A stretch of DNA of 64,000 nt from Leclercia adecarboxylata (GCA_901472455.1 LR590464.1:4340001-4404000), one strand, 5' to 3'; positions 21,475 through 34,084 are shown, counted from the stretch's first letter. Notes: generated from the sequence alone by a model not told the origin. Translations and numbers: made by a program.

Positions 21475-21768
21475 CTACTCTGGCATCAACCCGACAAAAC
21501 AGCGTTTTTTACGCGGCTCAGACATCAGATCTTCAAGCTTCTCCACGCACGCCTTGTAATGCGGGGTCTGCTTATGCGCCAGCACCGCCTCTTCATCTTT
21601 GTAAGCTTCGTAGATAAAGAACCGGGTTTTTACCCGCGGATCCTGAAGCACGTCGAAACGCAGGTTGCCCGGCTCCCGGATCGCCCCTTCATGGTTGGCA
21701 CGAAACACCTCCAGAAACTCGTCCACCCGATCCGGTTTAATGTTGATCTCCACTAACGTCACGTTCAT
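21475..21768 (-). CDS. lsrG: LsrG, phospho-AI-2 isomerase
   Basis: Antibiotic-biosynthesis-monooxygenase-fold isomerase acting on (4S)-4-hydroxy-5-phosphooxypentane-2,3-dione, the phospho-AI-2 breakdown intermediate. 97 residues, intact, normal length. Conserved features are VTLVEINIKPDRVDEFLEVF, FDVLQDP and FFIYEAYKDEEAVLAHK. The ATG at 21768 overlaps the lsrF stop (ATGA), so it is translationally coupled as the last gene of the lsr operon. Confidence 0.95.
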   Translation of the reverse strand: MNVTLVEINIKPDRVDEFLEVFRANHEGAIREPGNLRFDVLQDPRVKTRFFIYEAYKDEEAVLAHKQTPHYKACVEKLEDLMSEPRKKRCFVGLMPE

Positions 21769-22651
21769 TGTGTTTCTCCCTGTTTTTCCTCCTGCCAGAA
21801 CTGATACGCCTCGCGGGCGCTCATCTTCTCGTGTACCACCTTCTTCACCGCCTTAAGCATCGCCAGCGGGGCACTGGACTGGAAGATATTGCGCCCCATG
21901 TCCACGCCTGAGGCCCCCTGGTCGATGGCGCGGAAACACATCTCCAGCGCCTCGTGTTCCGGCAGTTTTTTGCCCCCGGCGATAACAATCGGCACCGGAC
22001 AGCTGGCAGTCACTTTTTCGAAGCCCTCTTCCACAAAATAGGTTTTGACGAACTGCGCCCCCATTTCGGCGGCGATGCGGCTGGCAAGCGAAAAGTAGCG
22101 CGCATCCCGGGCCATCTCTTTACCGACCCCGGTCACCGCAAGGGTTGGGATGCCGTAGCGGTTGCCCGCATCCACCAGCTTGATGATATTGTTGATCGAC
22201 TGGTGCTCATATTCGCTGCCGATATAGACCTGCGCCGCCACTGCGCACACATTCAGGCGCAGGGCATCCTCCATCGCCACCGCCACGCACTCGTTGGAAA
22301 GCTCCCCGAGCATCGAGTTGCCACCCGAAGCGCGCAGCACCACCGGCTTGTTGGTCGCGGGCGGCACGGTGCTACGCAGAATGCCACGGGTACACATCAG
22401 CACGTCGGTTTCGCAAACAGCGGCGCAATGGAGAGATCGATACGTTCCAGCCCGGTGGTCGGCCCCTGAAAGTAGCCATGATCGAAAGCCAGCATGACCG
22501 TGCGATTGCTGGCGGGGTTAAAGATGCGCGCCAGCCGCGACTGCATCCCCCAGTCCAGCGCCCCGCAGCCCTTCAGCGTAAAGGGCACATTCTGCTGCGG
22601 TCGGTCGAGGCCAAAGTTCTTACCCTCTTTGATGTCGTCTAAATCAGCCAT
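21765..22651 (-). CDS. lsrF: LsrF, phospho-AI-2 thiolase, one frameshift
   Basis: Class I aldolase-fold enzyme that transfers an acetyl group from the phospho-AI-2 isomer to CoA. It starts MADLDDIKEGKNFGLDRP and contains MLAFDHGYFQGP, the Schiff-base lysine segment QFVKTYF and ASGVDMGRNIFQ. A shift near 22400 separates the first 83 residues from the rest; joined length is about 295. The ribosome site is part of an unusual run of nine G immediately upstream of the start, so that homopolymer length should be treated with caution. Confidence 0.94.
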
Positions 22652-22664
22652 GTTCCCCCCCCCG

Positions 22665-23667
22665 TCAGAAATCGTAGTTATTGATGTTCTCTTTGGTGAA
22701 CACCACCCGCTCCGGCAGCAGCACAATGCCATTGCCTTTCGCTTCATACTGATAGCCCTGCACGCTGTTTGGCTCGACCTTCAGGGTACCGATATCTTTG
22801 ACCTCCACGCTGTCACCCACGTTAAGATCGCCTTTTTTCAGCAAACGATCGGCGACATTGACCGCAATTTTGCCCCTGTTGCACCACGTCCCACAGGCCG
22901 AAGGCTTTCACCGTGCCGCGCTCTACGTACGGGCGCATCACGTTAGGCGTACTGAAACCAACAATCGCCACCCCTTCGCGCTTCAGGTTCTCGGCGGCCT
23001 GGGCTGCCGCTGGCAGGGCGTTGGCGTCCGGGGCGATGATCGCATCCAGATCCGGGTAGGCTTTTAAGATCCCTTCTGCAGTCTGCAAGGATTTGGTGGC
23101 ATCGTTATAGCCAAACTGGGTGGTAACGATCTGCCACTGGGGATGATCTTTGGCGATTTTGGCTTTCGCCTCTTTCACCCACTGGTTCTGGTCGGTCACG
23201 GTCGGGCTGGAGTAGAAGAACGCCACTTTGGCGGCCGGTTTGGTCACCTGCTTCGAGGCCATATCCACCAGCAGGCCGCCAAGCTGTTCCGGGGTGCCCT
23301 GGTTGATGTAGATGCTGCGGCACTCTGGTTTGGTGTCGGAGTCCCAGGTCAGCACTTTGACCCCGCGCTGCATGGCGCGTTTCAGGGCCGGACAGAGGCC
23401 GTCGGGGGAGACCGCCGAAACAATAATGGCGTTATAGCCCTGGTTGACGAAGTTATTGATCAGTTGCACCTGCCCGGAGACGCTCGGCTCGGTCGGGCCA
23501 TCGTAGGTGACGTCGGTTCCCAGCTCTTTACCCGCCTCTTTCGCGCCGTTACCGCCGCTGGTAAAGAAGCCGACCCCCACCAGTTTCGGGATAAACGCGA
23601 TGCGATCCGCCGCCTGCGCCGTCGCCACGCTTAACGCCACGGCCAGCACTATCAGTTTTATTTTCAT
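22665..23667 (-). CDS. lsrB: LsrB, AI-2 binding protein, one frameshift
   Basis: Periplasmic receptor of the AI-2 ABC importer. Signal peptide IKLIVLAVALSVATAQAA, then a type I solute-binding fold (VGVGFFTSGGNGAKEAGK, YDGPTEPSVSGQVQ, VLTWDSDTKPE). An extra G in GGGG near 22872 moves the last 70 residues out of frame; the corrected C-terminus ends with NINNYDF. About 334 residues. The start codon overlaps the lsrD stop. Confidence 0.95.
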
Positions 23668-24648
23668 CTTACGCTCCGGGTATTTTTTGTGAGAAGAGAA
23701 CGCACCCATTCACGGTGCAAACTCAGCGAACGCCCCATGACCACCACAACCAGCAGCGCCCCTGACAGCGCGCTCGACACCTGGTTGGGAATGCCGACCA
23801 TCTGTAACCCCTGCTGTAAGTACCCCACCAGCAACGCCGCCGGTGCCGTACCCACAACCGAACCTGAACCGCCATAGATATTCGCCCCGCCGAGCACCGC
23901 GGCGGTAAGCGCGGGGCATCAGCAGGTCGCGCCCTAAATCAGAACGCGCCGAGCCGAAATAGGAGACCATCACCAGGGCGGCGATGGCCGAGGCCACGCC
24001 CACCAGGCCATACAGCGCATAGGGCATGCCGTTGACCGATAACGCGGCATAGCGCGCCGCGCGCGGGTTTTGTCCAATCAGAAACAGGTGGCGGCCAAAG
24101 CGCCCGCGGTGGACGATCAGCCAGAAGAAGAAGGTGATCACCGCGAACAGCACCAGGGGGATCGGCAGCCCCAGCAGCGTCAGATTGGCAAAGGCGGTGA
24201 AGCTCTCCGGGAAGCCGCCAATCCCTTCGTAGCCGGTTGCTCCCGCCATTCCCGAGAGCAGCAGCGCCCCGCCGCCGTACAGGTACAGCGTGCCGAGGGT
24301 GATCACCAGCGGGCTAATGCCGGTGTAGTGGATCAGCGCCGCATTGAACAGGCCGCACAGCAGCCCAAGCAGCAATGTGAGCGGGATCGCCGCCGCCATC
24401 GGCACGCCGGACTGCATCATCACCCCCAGCGCGATGGCGCACAGGCCGATGGTGGAGCCGAGCGAGATATCAATCCCGCCGCTGATGATCACCAGCGTCA
24501 GCGGCAGCGCCACAATGCCGATGCAGATAAAATCGCTGGTGCTGAACAGCAGCATATTGATGTCGAGCATCCGCGGATTGAGGGTGCCAAACAGCAGGAT
24601 CTCCAGCACCAGTAACAGCAGCAACGCCCACTCCCAGTTAAGCTTCAT
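23664..24648 (-). CDS. lsrD: LsrD, AI-2 importer permease, one frameshift
   Basis: Inner-membrane permease of the AI-2 ABC transporter, BPD_transp_2 (ribose/xylose type) family, with eight to ten hydrophobic segments. It starts MKLNWEWALLLLLVLEIL, and the conserved loop ISGGIDISLGSTIGL is seen. The frame shifts near 23920 within ALTAAVLGGANIYGG. About 328 residues. The stop overlaps lsrB and the start directly follows lsrC, as expected for a coupled operon. Confidence 0.94.
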
Positions 24649-25680
24649 CTACGCCACCTCTTTGTTGCGTTTGCGAAACGGGGTGACGTGCTTTCCCCCT
24701 TTGTTGCCCGGCTGGAAGCGGCTGTACTTCAGCGCACGCTGATGTCGCGCCAGCGCCTGGCGCAACCGTCCGTCGAACACCAGCACCCCCAGCAGCACTA
24801 ATCCGGCGATAAAGTCGTTCCACCAGGCCGGGAGGCGGAACAGCACCAGCACGGTGTCGATTTGGGTCAGGAAGAAAGCGCCCAGCAGCGCGCCGATTAA
24901 CGTGCCCGTACCGCCGAGCAGGGAGATGCCCCCGAGCACGCAGGCGGCGATGGCCTTCATCTCCAGCCCGCTGCCGGTCTGGTTGGGTACAAAGCCAATC
25001 TGCGCGGCAAACACAATCCCGGCGCAGGCCGCCAGCACGCCGTTGAGGGTAAAGGCCGCCATTCGGGTACGGTTGACCGCCACGCCTAACTGGCGGGCCG
25101 CTGCGAGGTTATCCCCGACGGCGTAAAAATCGCGGCCAAAGGCGGTGCGCGACAGAGTCCACGCGCCGAGAGCGGCAATGACCAGTACCACGATGCCGAG
25201 CGGCGATATACCAAGAGCGACCGGCTCCGACAGGGATTTCAGGCTCGACGGCAACCCTTCTATCCACTTCCCGCCCGTCCACAACAGCATCGCCCCACGC
25301 CATAGCCCCAGCGTGCCGAGGGTGGCGACAATCGCCGGAATGCGCAGCCCCACCACCAGCAGGCCGTTGAAGGCACCCGCCACCGCCCCGATGGCCAGCG
25401 CAAACAAAATGGCCACCGGCAGGCCGTAGCCGTTATTTAGCGCCACACCAACGGCTATGGCGCACAGCCCAACGATGGAGCCGACCGACACGTCGATGTT
25501 ACGGGTCAGCATCACCAGCCCGGCCCCGAGCGCCAGCAGGATCAGGATTTGCGCACTGGCAAAGATCATCCCCAGCGTCTGCAAACTGAGATAGGCCGGG
25601 TTAAGGGCCACCAGCACCACAAACAGGGCCAGGATCGCCAGCAATGCACTCAGTTCGCGATTTTTGAGCAGTGTTTTCAT
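24649..25680 (-). CDS. lsrC: LsrC, AI-2 importer permease
   Basis: Second permease of the AI-2 importer. Intact, 343 residues from the ATG at 25680 (MKTLLKNRELSALLA). The open frame continues upstream into the 3' end of lsrA and that part is not lsrC. The family loop MLTRNIDVSVGSIVGL and several hydrophobic helices are visible, and it ends in a basic tail. It follows lsrA with an apparent overlap. Confidence 0.94.
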   Translation of the reverse strand: MKTLLKNRELSALLAILALFVVLVALNPAYLSLQTLGMIFASAQILILLALGAGLVMLTRNIDVSVGSIVGLCAIAVGVALNNGYGLPVAILFALAIGAVAGAFNGLLVVGLRIPAIVATLGTLGLWRGAMLLWTGGKWIEGLPSSLKSLSEPVALGISPLGIVVLVIAALGAWTLSRTAFGRDFYAVGDNLAAARQLGVAVNRTRMAAFTLNGVLAACAGIVFAAQIGFVPNQTGSGLEMKAIAACVLGGISLLGGTGTLIGALLGAFFLTQIDTVLVLFRLPAWWNDFIAGLVLLGVLVFDGRLRQALARHQRALKYSRFQPGNKGGKHVTPFRKRNKEVA

Positions 25681-27183
25681 GCCTGTCCCTCCGAAGGCCA
25701 GGGCCATCATCCTGTCAAGAGTGACGGCGTGGCGCGGCAGTTCTCCGCTGAGCACCCCCTGATGCATGACCAGCACCCGATCCGCCAGACCCGGGAACTT
25801 CATCCATGTCGCTGGAGATCATCAGCACCGCCACGTTTTGCGCCGCCACGCTTTTGATGAGCTGGTAGATATCCGCCCGGGCCGAGACATCCACCCCGCG
25901 GGTCGGTTCATCGACGATCAGCAGCAGCGGGTTGGCCTCCAGACAGCGCGCCAGCAGCACCTTCTGCTGATTGCCGCCCGACAAGGTGCGCACCGTCTGA
26001 TCCGGGCCGTTGAGTTTGATCCCCAGTGCGCGGTGATAACGCTCCACGACTGCGGCCTCGCGTTTACGCTGCTGCCAGAGCGAGGGTTCGTTCAGCGCCA
26101 CCGTGTTCCAGCGTACCGGCGCATCAAGGAACAGGCCGGATACCTGCCTGTCCTCCGGCAGATAGACCAGCCCTTTCTCCAGCCGGGTGCCTGACCGGAT
26201 CGTTGTCGATCTGCTGGTTTTCGAGCCAGATCTTCCCTCCGCGCGTCGGGCGCAGGCCGTACAGCGTTTCGGCAAACTCGGTGCGCCCGGATCCCACCAG
26301 CCCCGGCCAGGCCGACGATTTCCCCGGCGTAGATTCTTCAAGAACTGAGAATCGATAAACCCTTCTCCGGTGAGGCTCTCCACCCGCAGCACCGGGAAAT
26401 CCTGGGCCTGAGTGCGGCGATTGCCCGGCAGCGCCAGCCACAATTTTGCGTATCGCTCAGGCCCCTGAATCGCGGCTGACCGGAGTCAATCGCGGCGAAT
26501 CAGCGCGTTGTTCATCAAACTGCGCGGTTTCGCCACTCAGCACGATGGCCCCGTCGCGCATCACCGAGACGTGGCTGGCGAGCTGGCGGATTTCTGGCAG
26601 TTTTGTGGGAGATAAAGACGATGCCAACCCCCGTGGCCTGTAAGGCGCGGATCTGGCGAAACAGGCGCTCCGTTTCACCCGGAGTCAGCGAGGCGGTCGG
26701 TTCATCGAGGATCAGGATTTTCGCCTCGCGCATCAGCCCGCGCAGGATCTCCACCATCTGCTGATCCGCCACCTCCAGCGTGCTGGCGGCGGCTTCTAAA
26801 TTGAGCTGGCACTGGAGCTGTTCCAGCTTATCGGCAAGGCGCTGGCCGGTGGCCTGCCCGCGTGGTAAACGGAAGAGAATGTTTTCCCGCACGCTGAGAT
26901 TCGGAAACAGCATCGGCTCCTGCGGCACCAGATAGATGCCCAGCTGGGTGCGGCCTGCCCCCGGCTTGAGGCGAGTAAACGGCTGCCCGGCGATAGCAAG
27001 GTTCACCGCGGTCGGGGGTTTCGACGCCGGCGACAATCTTCATCAGGGTCGATTTCCCCGCGCCGTTGCCACCCATCAGGGCGTGCACCTGTCTGCAAGC
27101 AGAGTGAAATCAATGTTTTTTCAATACAGGAAACGCCGGAAAACTGTTTCTGGAATCCCGCGCGCCTCGATAAGTGCTGTCAT
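25677..27183 (-). CDS. lsrA: LsrA, AI-2 importer ATPase, multiply frameshifted
   Basis: Duplicated ABC ATPase of ribose-transporter type that powers AI-2 import. Domain 1 has Walker A GGNGAGKST, LVPQEP and Walker B LILDEPTASLTP; domain 2 has signature LSGGNQQKVLLARC and LLIVDEPTRGVDVS. At least six single-base shifts lie near 27120, 27085, 27015, 26600, 26470, 26310, 26195 and 25795, the densest of any gene here. Every domain motif is still present in one frame or another, so it reads as a poorly sequenced functional gene. The start at 27183 has GGAG upstream; the end is inferred to overlap lsrC. Confidence 0.88.
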
Positions 27184-27398
27184 TATCGCTCCGCTATTGA
27201 ACAAATGATTTTTGAAATTAATAATGTTCAAAAGCGTAGACGGTGAACTATATTTACAACCGTGCAGGGATCACAGTTTTACGGATGGGATCCCGATAAT
27301 GCTGAAACATTCCTGAATATCCGTTTTGGCCGCGTGGCTCACAGATTCAATCTGCGGCGAGGCGAACATATGATCTAAATTTTGATAAGAGTTCAAAT
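27184..27398. promoter_or_regulatory. lsrA/lsrR divergent promoter with candidate LsrR operators
   Basis: TTGAACA at 27197-27203 and TGTTCAA at 27225-27231 form an inverted pair beside lsrA. GAAC at 27364 and GTTC at 27391 form a similar pair beside lsrR. These fit operators that phospho-AI-2 releases from LsrR. A TCACA half-site near 27271 could be part of a CRP site, as CRP activates lsr in E. coli. Confidence 0.6.
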
Positions 27399-28371
27399 AT
27401 GGGCGAGAAACGCGTTGCCGAAGAGGGGACGATTTGCCGGACTGGCACTGACGGAAGAGGAATTGGTCGCGCGCGTGGCGTGGTGCTACTACCACGACGG
27501 CCTGACGCAGAACGATATCGGCGAACGGCTGGGATTACCGCGGCTCAAGATTTCGCGGCTGCTGGAAAAGGGCCGACAGTCCGGGGTGATCCGCGTGCAG
27601 ATCAACTCCCGCTACGAAGGCTGTCTGGCGCTGGAGACCGAGCTTCAGCAGCGCTTCGGCCTGCGGCTTGCCCGCGTGCTGCCAGCCCTGAACACCCCGC
27701 CGATGAGTGTACGCTTAGGCATTGGCGCCGCGCAGTCGTTAATGGGCGTACTGGAACCCGGTCAGTTGCTGGCGGTGGGATTTGGTGAAACCACCATGAG
27801 CTGCATTCAGCACTTAAGCGGTTTTATCAGCTCTCAGCAGGTGCGGCTGGTAACGCTTTCCGGCGGCGTCGGGCCTTACATGACCGGTATTGGCCAGCTG
27901 GATGCCGCCTGCAGTATCAGCATGATCCCCGCCCCGCTGCGGGTGTCATCCCCGGAAGTGGCTGGCATTTTAAAGCGGGAAACCAGCGTGCGGGATGTGA
28001 TCCTCGCCGCCACCGCCGCCGACGTGGCCGTGGTCGGGATTGGCGCGGTGAACCAGCGCCGGGACGCCACCATACTGCGATCCGGCTATATCAGCGAAGG
28101 GGAACAGCTGATGTTTGCGCGTAAAGGGGCGGTGGGCGACATCCTGGGTTATTTCCTCAATGCCGACGGCGAGCGGATTGATGAGCTGGAGATCCACCGG
28201 GAATTACTGGGCGTCACCCTCGATGAACTGGCACAACTGCCCGTCATTGTCGGCGTCGCCGGAGGAGAAGAGAAAGCCGATGCGATTTATGCCGCACTGA
28301 ACGGTCGCCGTATCAATGGCCTGGTGACGGAAGAGACGACAGCCCGCGCGGTGCTGGCTCTGGCGAAATAA
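27399..28371 (+). CDS. lsrR: LsrR, AI-2 operon repressor, one frameshift
   Basis: SorC-family repressor released from DNA by phospho-AI-2. HTH (YYHDGLTQNDIGERLGLPRLKISRLLEKG) near the N-terminus, followed by the sugar-binding effector domain (VGFGETTMS, TLSGGVGPYMTGIG, DVAVVGIGAV). The start at 27399 gives MGEKRVAEEGT and needs removal of one base near 27433 to join the main frame; an upstream start at 27382 avoids the shift but gives a non-conserved N-terminus. About 323 residues. Divergent from lsrA and followed by lsrK after 32 bases. Confidence 0.93.
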
Positions 28372-28403
28372 GAGCCGCCCTGCGCCTGACACGAGGCAAG
28401 CTC

Positions 28404-29987
28404 ATGAGTTACCTTTTAGCGTTAGATGCAGGGACAGGCAGCGTTCGCGCCGTGATTTTCGACTTATCCGGCAACCAGATTGCCGTTGGCCAGGCGGAGT
28501 GGAAACACCTGAGCGTGGAGAACGTCCCCGGCTCGATGGAGTTTGACCTCGACACCAACTGGCGGCTGGCCTGCCAGTGCATTCACCAGGCGCTCGATCG
28601 GGCGCAGCTGAGCGCGGCGGATATCCAGTCTGTCGCCTGCTGCTCAATGCGCGAAGGCATCGTCCTGTATGACCGCAACGGCGAGGCGATCTGGGCCTGC
28701 GCCAACGTTGATGCCCGCGCCAGCCGTGAAGTGGCCGAGCTGAAAGAGATCCACGACTTCCGTTTTGAGTCCGAAGTGTATGACGTGTCCGGCCAGACCC
28801 TGGCCCTGAGCGCCATGCCGCGCCTGCTGTGGCTGGCGCACCATCGCCCGGATATCTACCGCAAAGCGGCAACCATCACCATGATCAGCGACTGGCTGGC
28901 GGCGAAACTGTCGGGCGAGCTGGCCGTCGATCCTTCTAATGCTGGCACCACCGGCATGTTAGATCTGTTTTCCCGCGACTGGCGTCCGGCGCTGCTGGAT
29001 ATGGCCGGGTTGCGGGCTGACATCCTTTCCCCTGTTAAAGAGACCGGTACTGTGCTGGGGGCCATCACCAAAGCGGCCGCCCAGCAGAGCGGCCTGCGCG
29101 AAGGCACGCCCGTCGTGATGGGTGGCGGCGATGTGCAACTCGGTTGCCTCGGACTGGGGGTGGTCCGCGCCGGACAAACCGCGGTGCTGGGCGGGACCTT
29201 CTGGCAGCAGGTCGTCAACCTGCCGCGGGTGCGTACCGATCCGCAGATGAACATCCGCGTGAACCCGCACGTTATCCCTGGCATGGCTCAGGCGGAGTCG
29301 ATCAGCTTCTTCACGGGATTAACGATGCGCTGGTTCCGCGACGCCTTTTGCGCCGAAGAGAAACTGATCGCCGAGCGGATGGGGATGGACACTTATGCGC
29401 TGATGGAAGAGATGGCCAGCCGCGTTCCGGCAGGCTCCCACGGCGTTATGCCGATCTTCTCTGACGCGATGCACTTTAAGCAGTGGTATCACGCCGCGCC
29501 GTCGTTTATTAACCTCTCCATCGACCCGGAAAAGTGCAATAAAGCCACCCTGTTCCGCGCCCTGGAAGAGAATGCGGCCATCGTCTCGGCGTGCAATCTG
29601 GCGCAGATCTCGCAGTTTTCCGGCGTCAATTTTGACAGCCTGGTGTTTGCTGGCGGCGGCGCGAAAGGGGCGCTGTGGAGCCAGATTTTAAGCGACGTCA
29701 CCGGCCTGCCGGTGCGGGTGCCGGAGGTGAAAGAAGCCACCGCGCTGGGATGCGCCATTGCCGCCGGAACCGGTGCCGGGCTGTATGCCGACATGGCCGC
29801 GACGGGCGAGAAGCTGGTGAAGTGGAGCCGGGAGTTCACCCCGAATCCGGCGCACCGGGAGCTGTACGACGGCATGATGCAGAAATGGCAGGCGGTGTAT
29901 GCCGACCAGCTCGGGCTGGTGGACAGCGGGCTGACGACATCGATGTGGCAGGCACCGGGGCTGGTGCGGGCATCCCCCTCACCCTAA
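28404..29987 (+). CDS. lsrK: LsrK, autoinducer-2 kinase
   Basis: FGGY-family kinase that phosphorylates AI-2 at C5, trapping it in the cell and producing the LsrR inducer. Intact, 527 residues. N-terminal phosphate loop LDAGTGSVRAVIFD, DPSNAGTTG, and the GGGDVQLG block holding the catalytic Asp. By comparison with E. coli LsrK the native protein should end at GLTTSMWQAPGL; here seven more residues (VRASPSP) and the stop codon come from the repeat element that begins at 29975. Confidence 0.95.
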   Translation: MSYLLALDAGTGSVRAVIFDLSGNQIAVGQAEWKHLSVENVPGSMEFDLDTNWRLACQCIHQALDRAQLSAADIQSVACCSMREGIVLYDRNGEAIWACANVDARASREVAELKEIHDFRFESEVYDVSGQTLALSAMPRLLWLAHHRPDIYRKAATITMISDWLAAKLSGELAVDPSNAGTTGMLDLFSRDWRPALLDMAGLRADILSPVKETGTVLGAITKAAAQQSGLREGTPVVMGGGDVQLGCLGLGVVRAGQTAVLGGTFWQQVVNLPRVRTDPQMNIRVNPHVIPGMAQAESISFFTGLTMRWFRDAFCAEEKLIAERMGMDTYALMEEMASRVPAGSHGVMPIFSDAMHFKQWYHAAPSFINLSIDPEKCNKATLFRALEENAAIVSACNLAQISQFSGVNFDSLVFAGGGAKGALWSQILSDVTGLPVRVPEVKEATALGCAIAAGTGAGLYADMAATGEKLVKWSREFTPNPAHRELYDGMMQKWQAVYADQLGLVDSGLTTSMWQAPGLVRASPSP

Positions 29988-30365
29988 CCCTCTCCCCATA
30001 GGGGAGAGGGAACTGTCCCCTGCGGTTTTTCCCACTCGCCTCATTAGGGAGAGGGAGCTGCCTGGGGCGGTCTTTCCCCTCACCCTAACCCTCTCCCCAT
30101 AGGGGAGAGGGAACTGTCCCCTGCGGTCTTTTCCTCCTCGCCTCTTTAGGGAGAGGGAACTGCTCGGTGCGGTCTTTCCCCCCTCACCCTAACCCTCTCC
30201 CCATAGGGGAGAGGGAACTGTCCCCTGCGGCCTTTTCCTCCTCGCCTCTTTAGGGAGAGGGAGCTGCTCGGTGCGGTCTTTCCCTCCTCGCCCATACGGG
30301 AGAGCGAACTGCTCGGTGCGGTCTTTTCCCCCTCGCCCCTTTGGGGAGAGGGCCGGGGTGAGGGG
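29975..30365. repeat. GC-rich repeat element with inverted ends and internal tandem units
   Basis: Begins CCCCTCACCC and ends GGGTGAGGGG, inverted copies of each other. Inside are three units of about 100 bases (from about 29975, 30078 and 30182), each with a hairpin CCCTCTCCCC/GGGGAGAGGG and the motif CTGCTCGGTGCGGTCTTT, plus two shorter units. It provides the lsrK stop and fills the space before fadH. The same family recurs after fadH. It encodes nothing plausible. Confidence 0.85.
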
Positions 30366-30439
30366 CAAAGTTCTTTGAGATCTATCACAATCATTCGATC
30401 CCGCTTTTACCTTTCTGCTGCTGCTGGCTAAATTAGTAA

Positions 30440-32499
<2,060 letters not shown>

Positions 32500-32504
32500 T
32501 TTTG

Positions 32505-32710
32505 CCCCTCACCCCTCACCCTAACCCTCTCCCCAGAGGGGAGAGGGAACTGTTCGGTGCGGCCTGTTTCCTCGGAAGAGGATACTGTTCGATGCAGCCT
32601 TTTTCCTGGGAGAGAAAACTGTTCGGTGCAGCCTTTTTCCTGGGGAGAGATAACGGCTCAGGGCGGTCTTTTCCCCCTCGCCCCTTTGGGGAGAGGGCCG
32701 GGGTGAGGGG
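32505..32710. repeat. Second copy of the inverted-ended repeat element, after fadH
   Basis: Same boundaries as the copy at 29975-30365 (CCCCTCACCC, twice at the left; GGGTGAGGGG at the right) and the same motif family (CTGTTCGGTGCGG, CTTTTTCCTGGG), but with fewer and more diverged internal units. It lies between convergent fadH and rlmG, 6 bases after the fadH stop. Confidence 0.85.
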
Positions 32711-32735
32711 TAAAGGGTGAAGGGTAAAAACAATC

Positions 32736-33873
32736 TTACCGACGACGCCCCAGCTTCACCGCTTTCAGCACCACGAACTTACTGTTCGTCGCCACGGTGG
32801 TGCAGTTGCCGAAAATCTTCTTCAGCTTGTGGAAATAGTCCAGGTGGCGGTTGGCCACAATGTACAGCTCGCCGTTGATCTTCAGGCAGCGGCGTGCGTG
32901 GTGGAACATCTCCCAGGCAACGTTATCCGTCAGGGCGTGCTTCTGGTGGAACGGCGGGTTACAGAACACGGCGTTGAAGCGGAATGGCTCCACGCCGGAG
33001 AGCGCGTTGTTGATCATAAACTCGCAGCGATCCAGCGCCTCTGGCATGTTCGTTTCCACGTTCAGGCGGCTGGACGCCACCGCCATCGGCGATTCATCGC
33101 TAAAGACCACGCTGGCCTCCGGGTTCTTCGCCAGCAACGTCAGACCGATCACCCCGTTACCGCAGCCGAGATCGACGATCTCCCCTTCCAGGTTTTCCGG
33201 CAGATGTTCAATGAAGAAACGCGCTCCGGATGTCCAGCCCGGTGCGAGAGAAGACGTTCGCGTGGTTGTGGATAGTCCAGTCGGTGCCTTCCAGCTTCCA
33301 GCTAAGGGTTTCCGGCGCGTCAGCCAGCTGTGGAGAACTAAACGTACAGTTGATCAGGCGCGCTTTTTTCCACGCCAGGGTAGTGGTGGTTGGCCCCAGC
33401 ACTTTCTCGAACAGCGCAATCGTCGAGGTGTGGATATCGCGCGCTTTGGCACCGGCAATAATGCGCGTCTCTGGCGTCACCACCTTACGCAGCGCACGCA
33501 GTTGCTGCTCCAGCAGCGCCATAGTTTTTGGGATCTTAATCAGCACGACGCCCGGCGCCTGCGGGTATTCCGCGGTGCTGTCGAGGAACTTAACGCTGGA
33601 TTCAGCGATCTCGTTGTGACGTAAATTCTCGCGCGTTGCCAGCTCGCTCAAATAGGAGTCACCGATGCTGTAGGGCGTATGTTCGGCCAGCGCACAACCC
33701 AATGCGCCAAAAGCATCATTCAGTATCAGAACCGGGCCGCTGATTTCAGTGTCATCCAACTGTTGCAGCAGATATTCATCCGCCGCTTCCCACGCCTGAA
33801 GCGGGTTAACGTCGTCCGTTTCCGGGAAACGTTTTAAGTCGAGTGAACGGAAACCGTTGTCTAAGTGGCTCAT
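32736..33873 (-). CDS. rlmG: RlmG, 23S rRNA G1835 methyltransferase, one frameshift
   Basis: SAM-dependent N2-guanine methyltransferase acting on G1835 of 23S rRNA. An N-terminal pseudo-methyltransferase half is followed by the catalytic half, with the SAM motif (LGCGNG after correction) and NPPF. AGGAGGG stands before the ATG at 33873. An extra C near 33224 moves the frame within TGLDIGARFF. About 378 residues, normal. Convergent with fadH. Confidence 0.94.
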
Positions 33874-33929
33874 CGGCCCTCCTGAATGGTAAAATTTCGG
33901 CGTTATCCCTGAAAAGGGGTGCGAGAGTA

Positions 33930-34056
33930 TATACCCAAAATCATTCACGTTGCATTAAAGCAGCAAGTCTGAGGATCCCCGGGCGCTGACACAAGTCAGT
34001 GAAACGAGTGAGCAGACGCAGCCAACACAGAGGCAATGTGAAGGATGACGGGTATA
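33930..34056. repeat. ERIC element
   Basis: A 127-base sequence bounded by TATACCC and GGGTATA, with the internal landmarks of enterobacterial repetitive intergenic consensus elements: GTTGCA, the palindromic centre around GACACAAGTCAGTGA, and GCAGCCAACACAGAGG. Length equals the ERIC consensus. It lies between rlmG and ygjP, near their divergent starts, and can be transcribed into either leader. Confidence 0.88.
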
Positions 34057-34084
34057 CCTGTTTTCACATTATTTTGGGGCTTTA

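Noticed and set aside
25680..25803. lsrA-lsrC fusion suggested by the open frame
   Set aside because: The upstream residues are the LsrA C-terminus brought into frame by a likely base error in GGAGGG just before the lsrC ATG.
25677..27183. lsrA as a true pseudogene
   Set aside because: It has many shifts, but all ABC motifs are intact and the density follows the error pattern of the window; the rest of the lsr operon is conserved.
29975..30365. Tandem repeats suggesting a CRISPR array
   Set aside because: Units are about 100 bases with imperfect, unequal spacers and inverted ends, and no cas genes are near.
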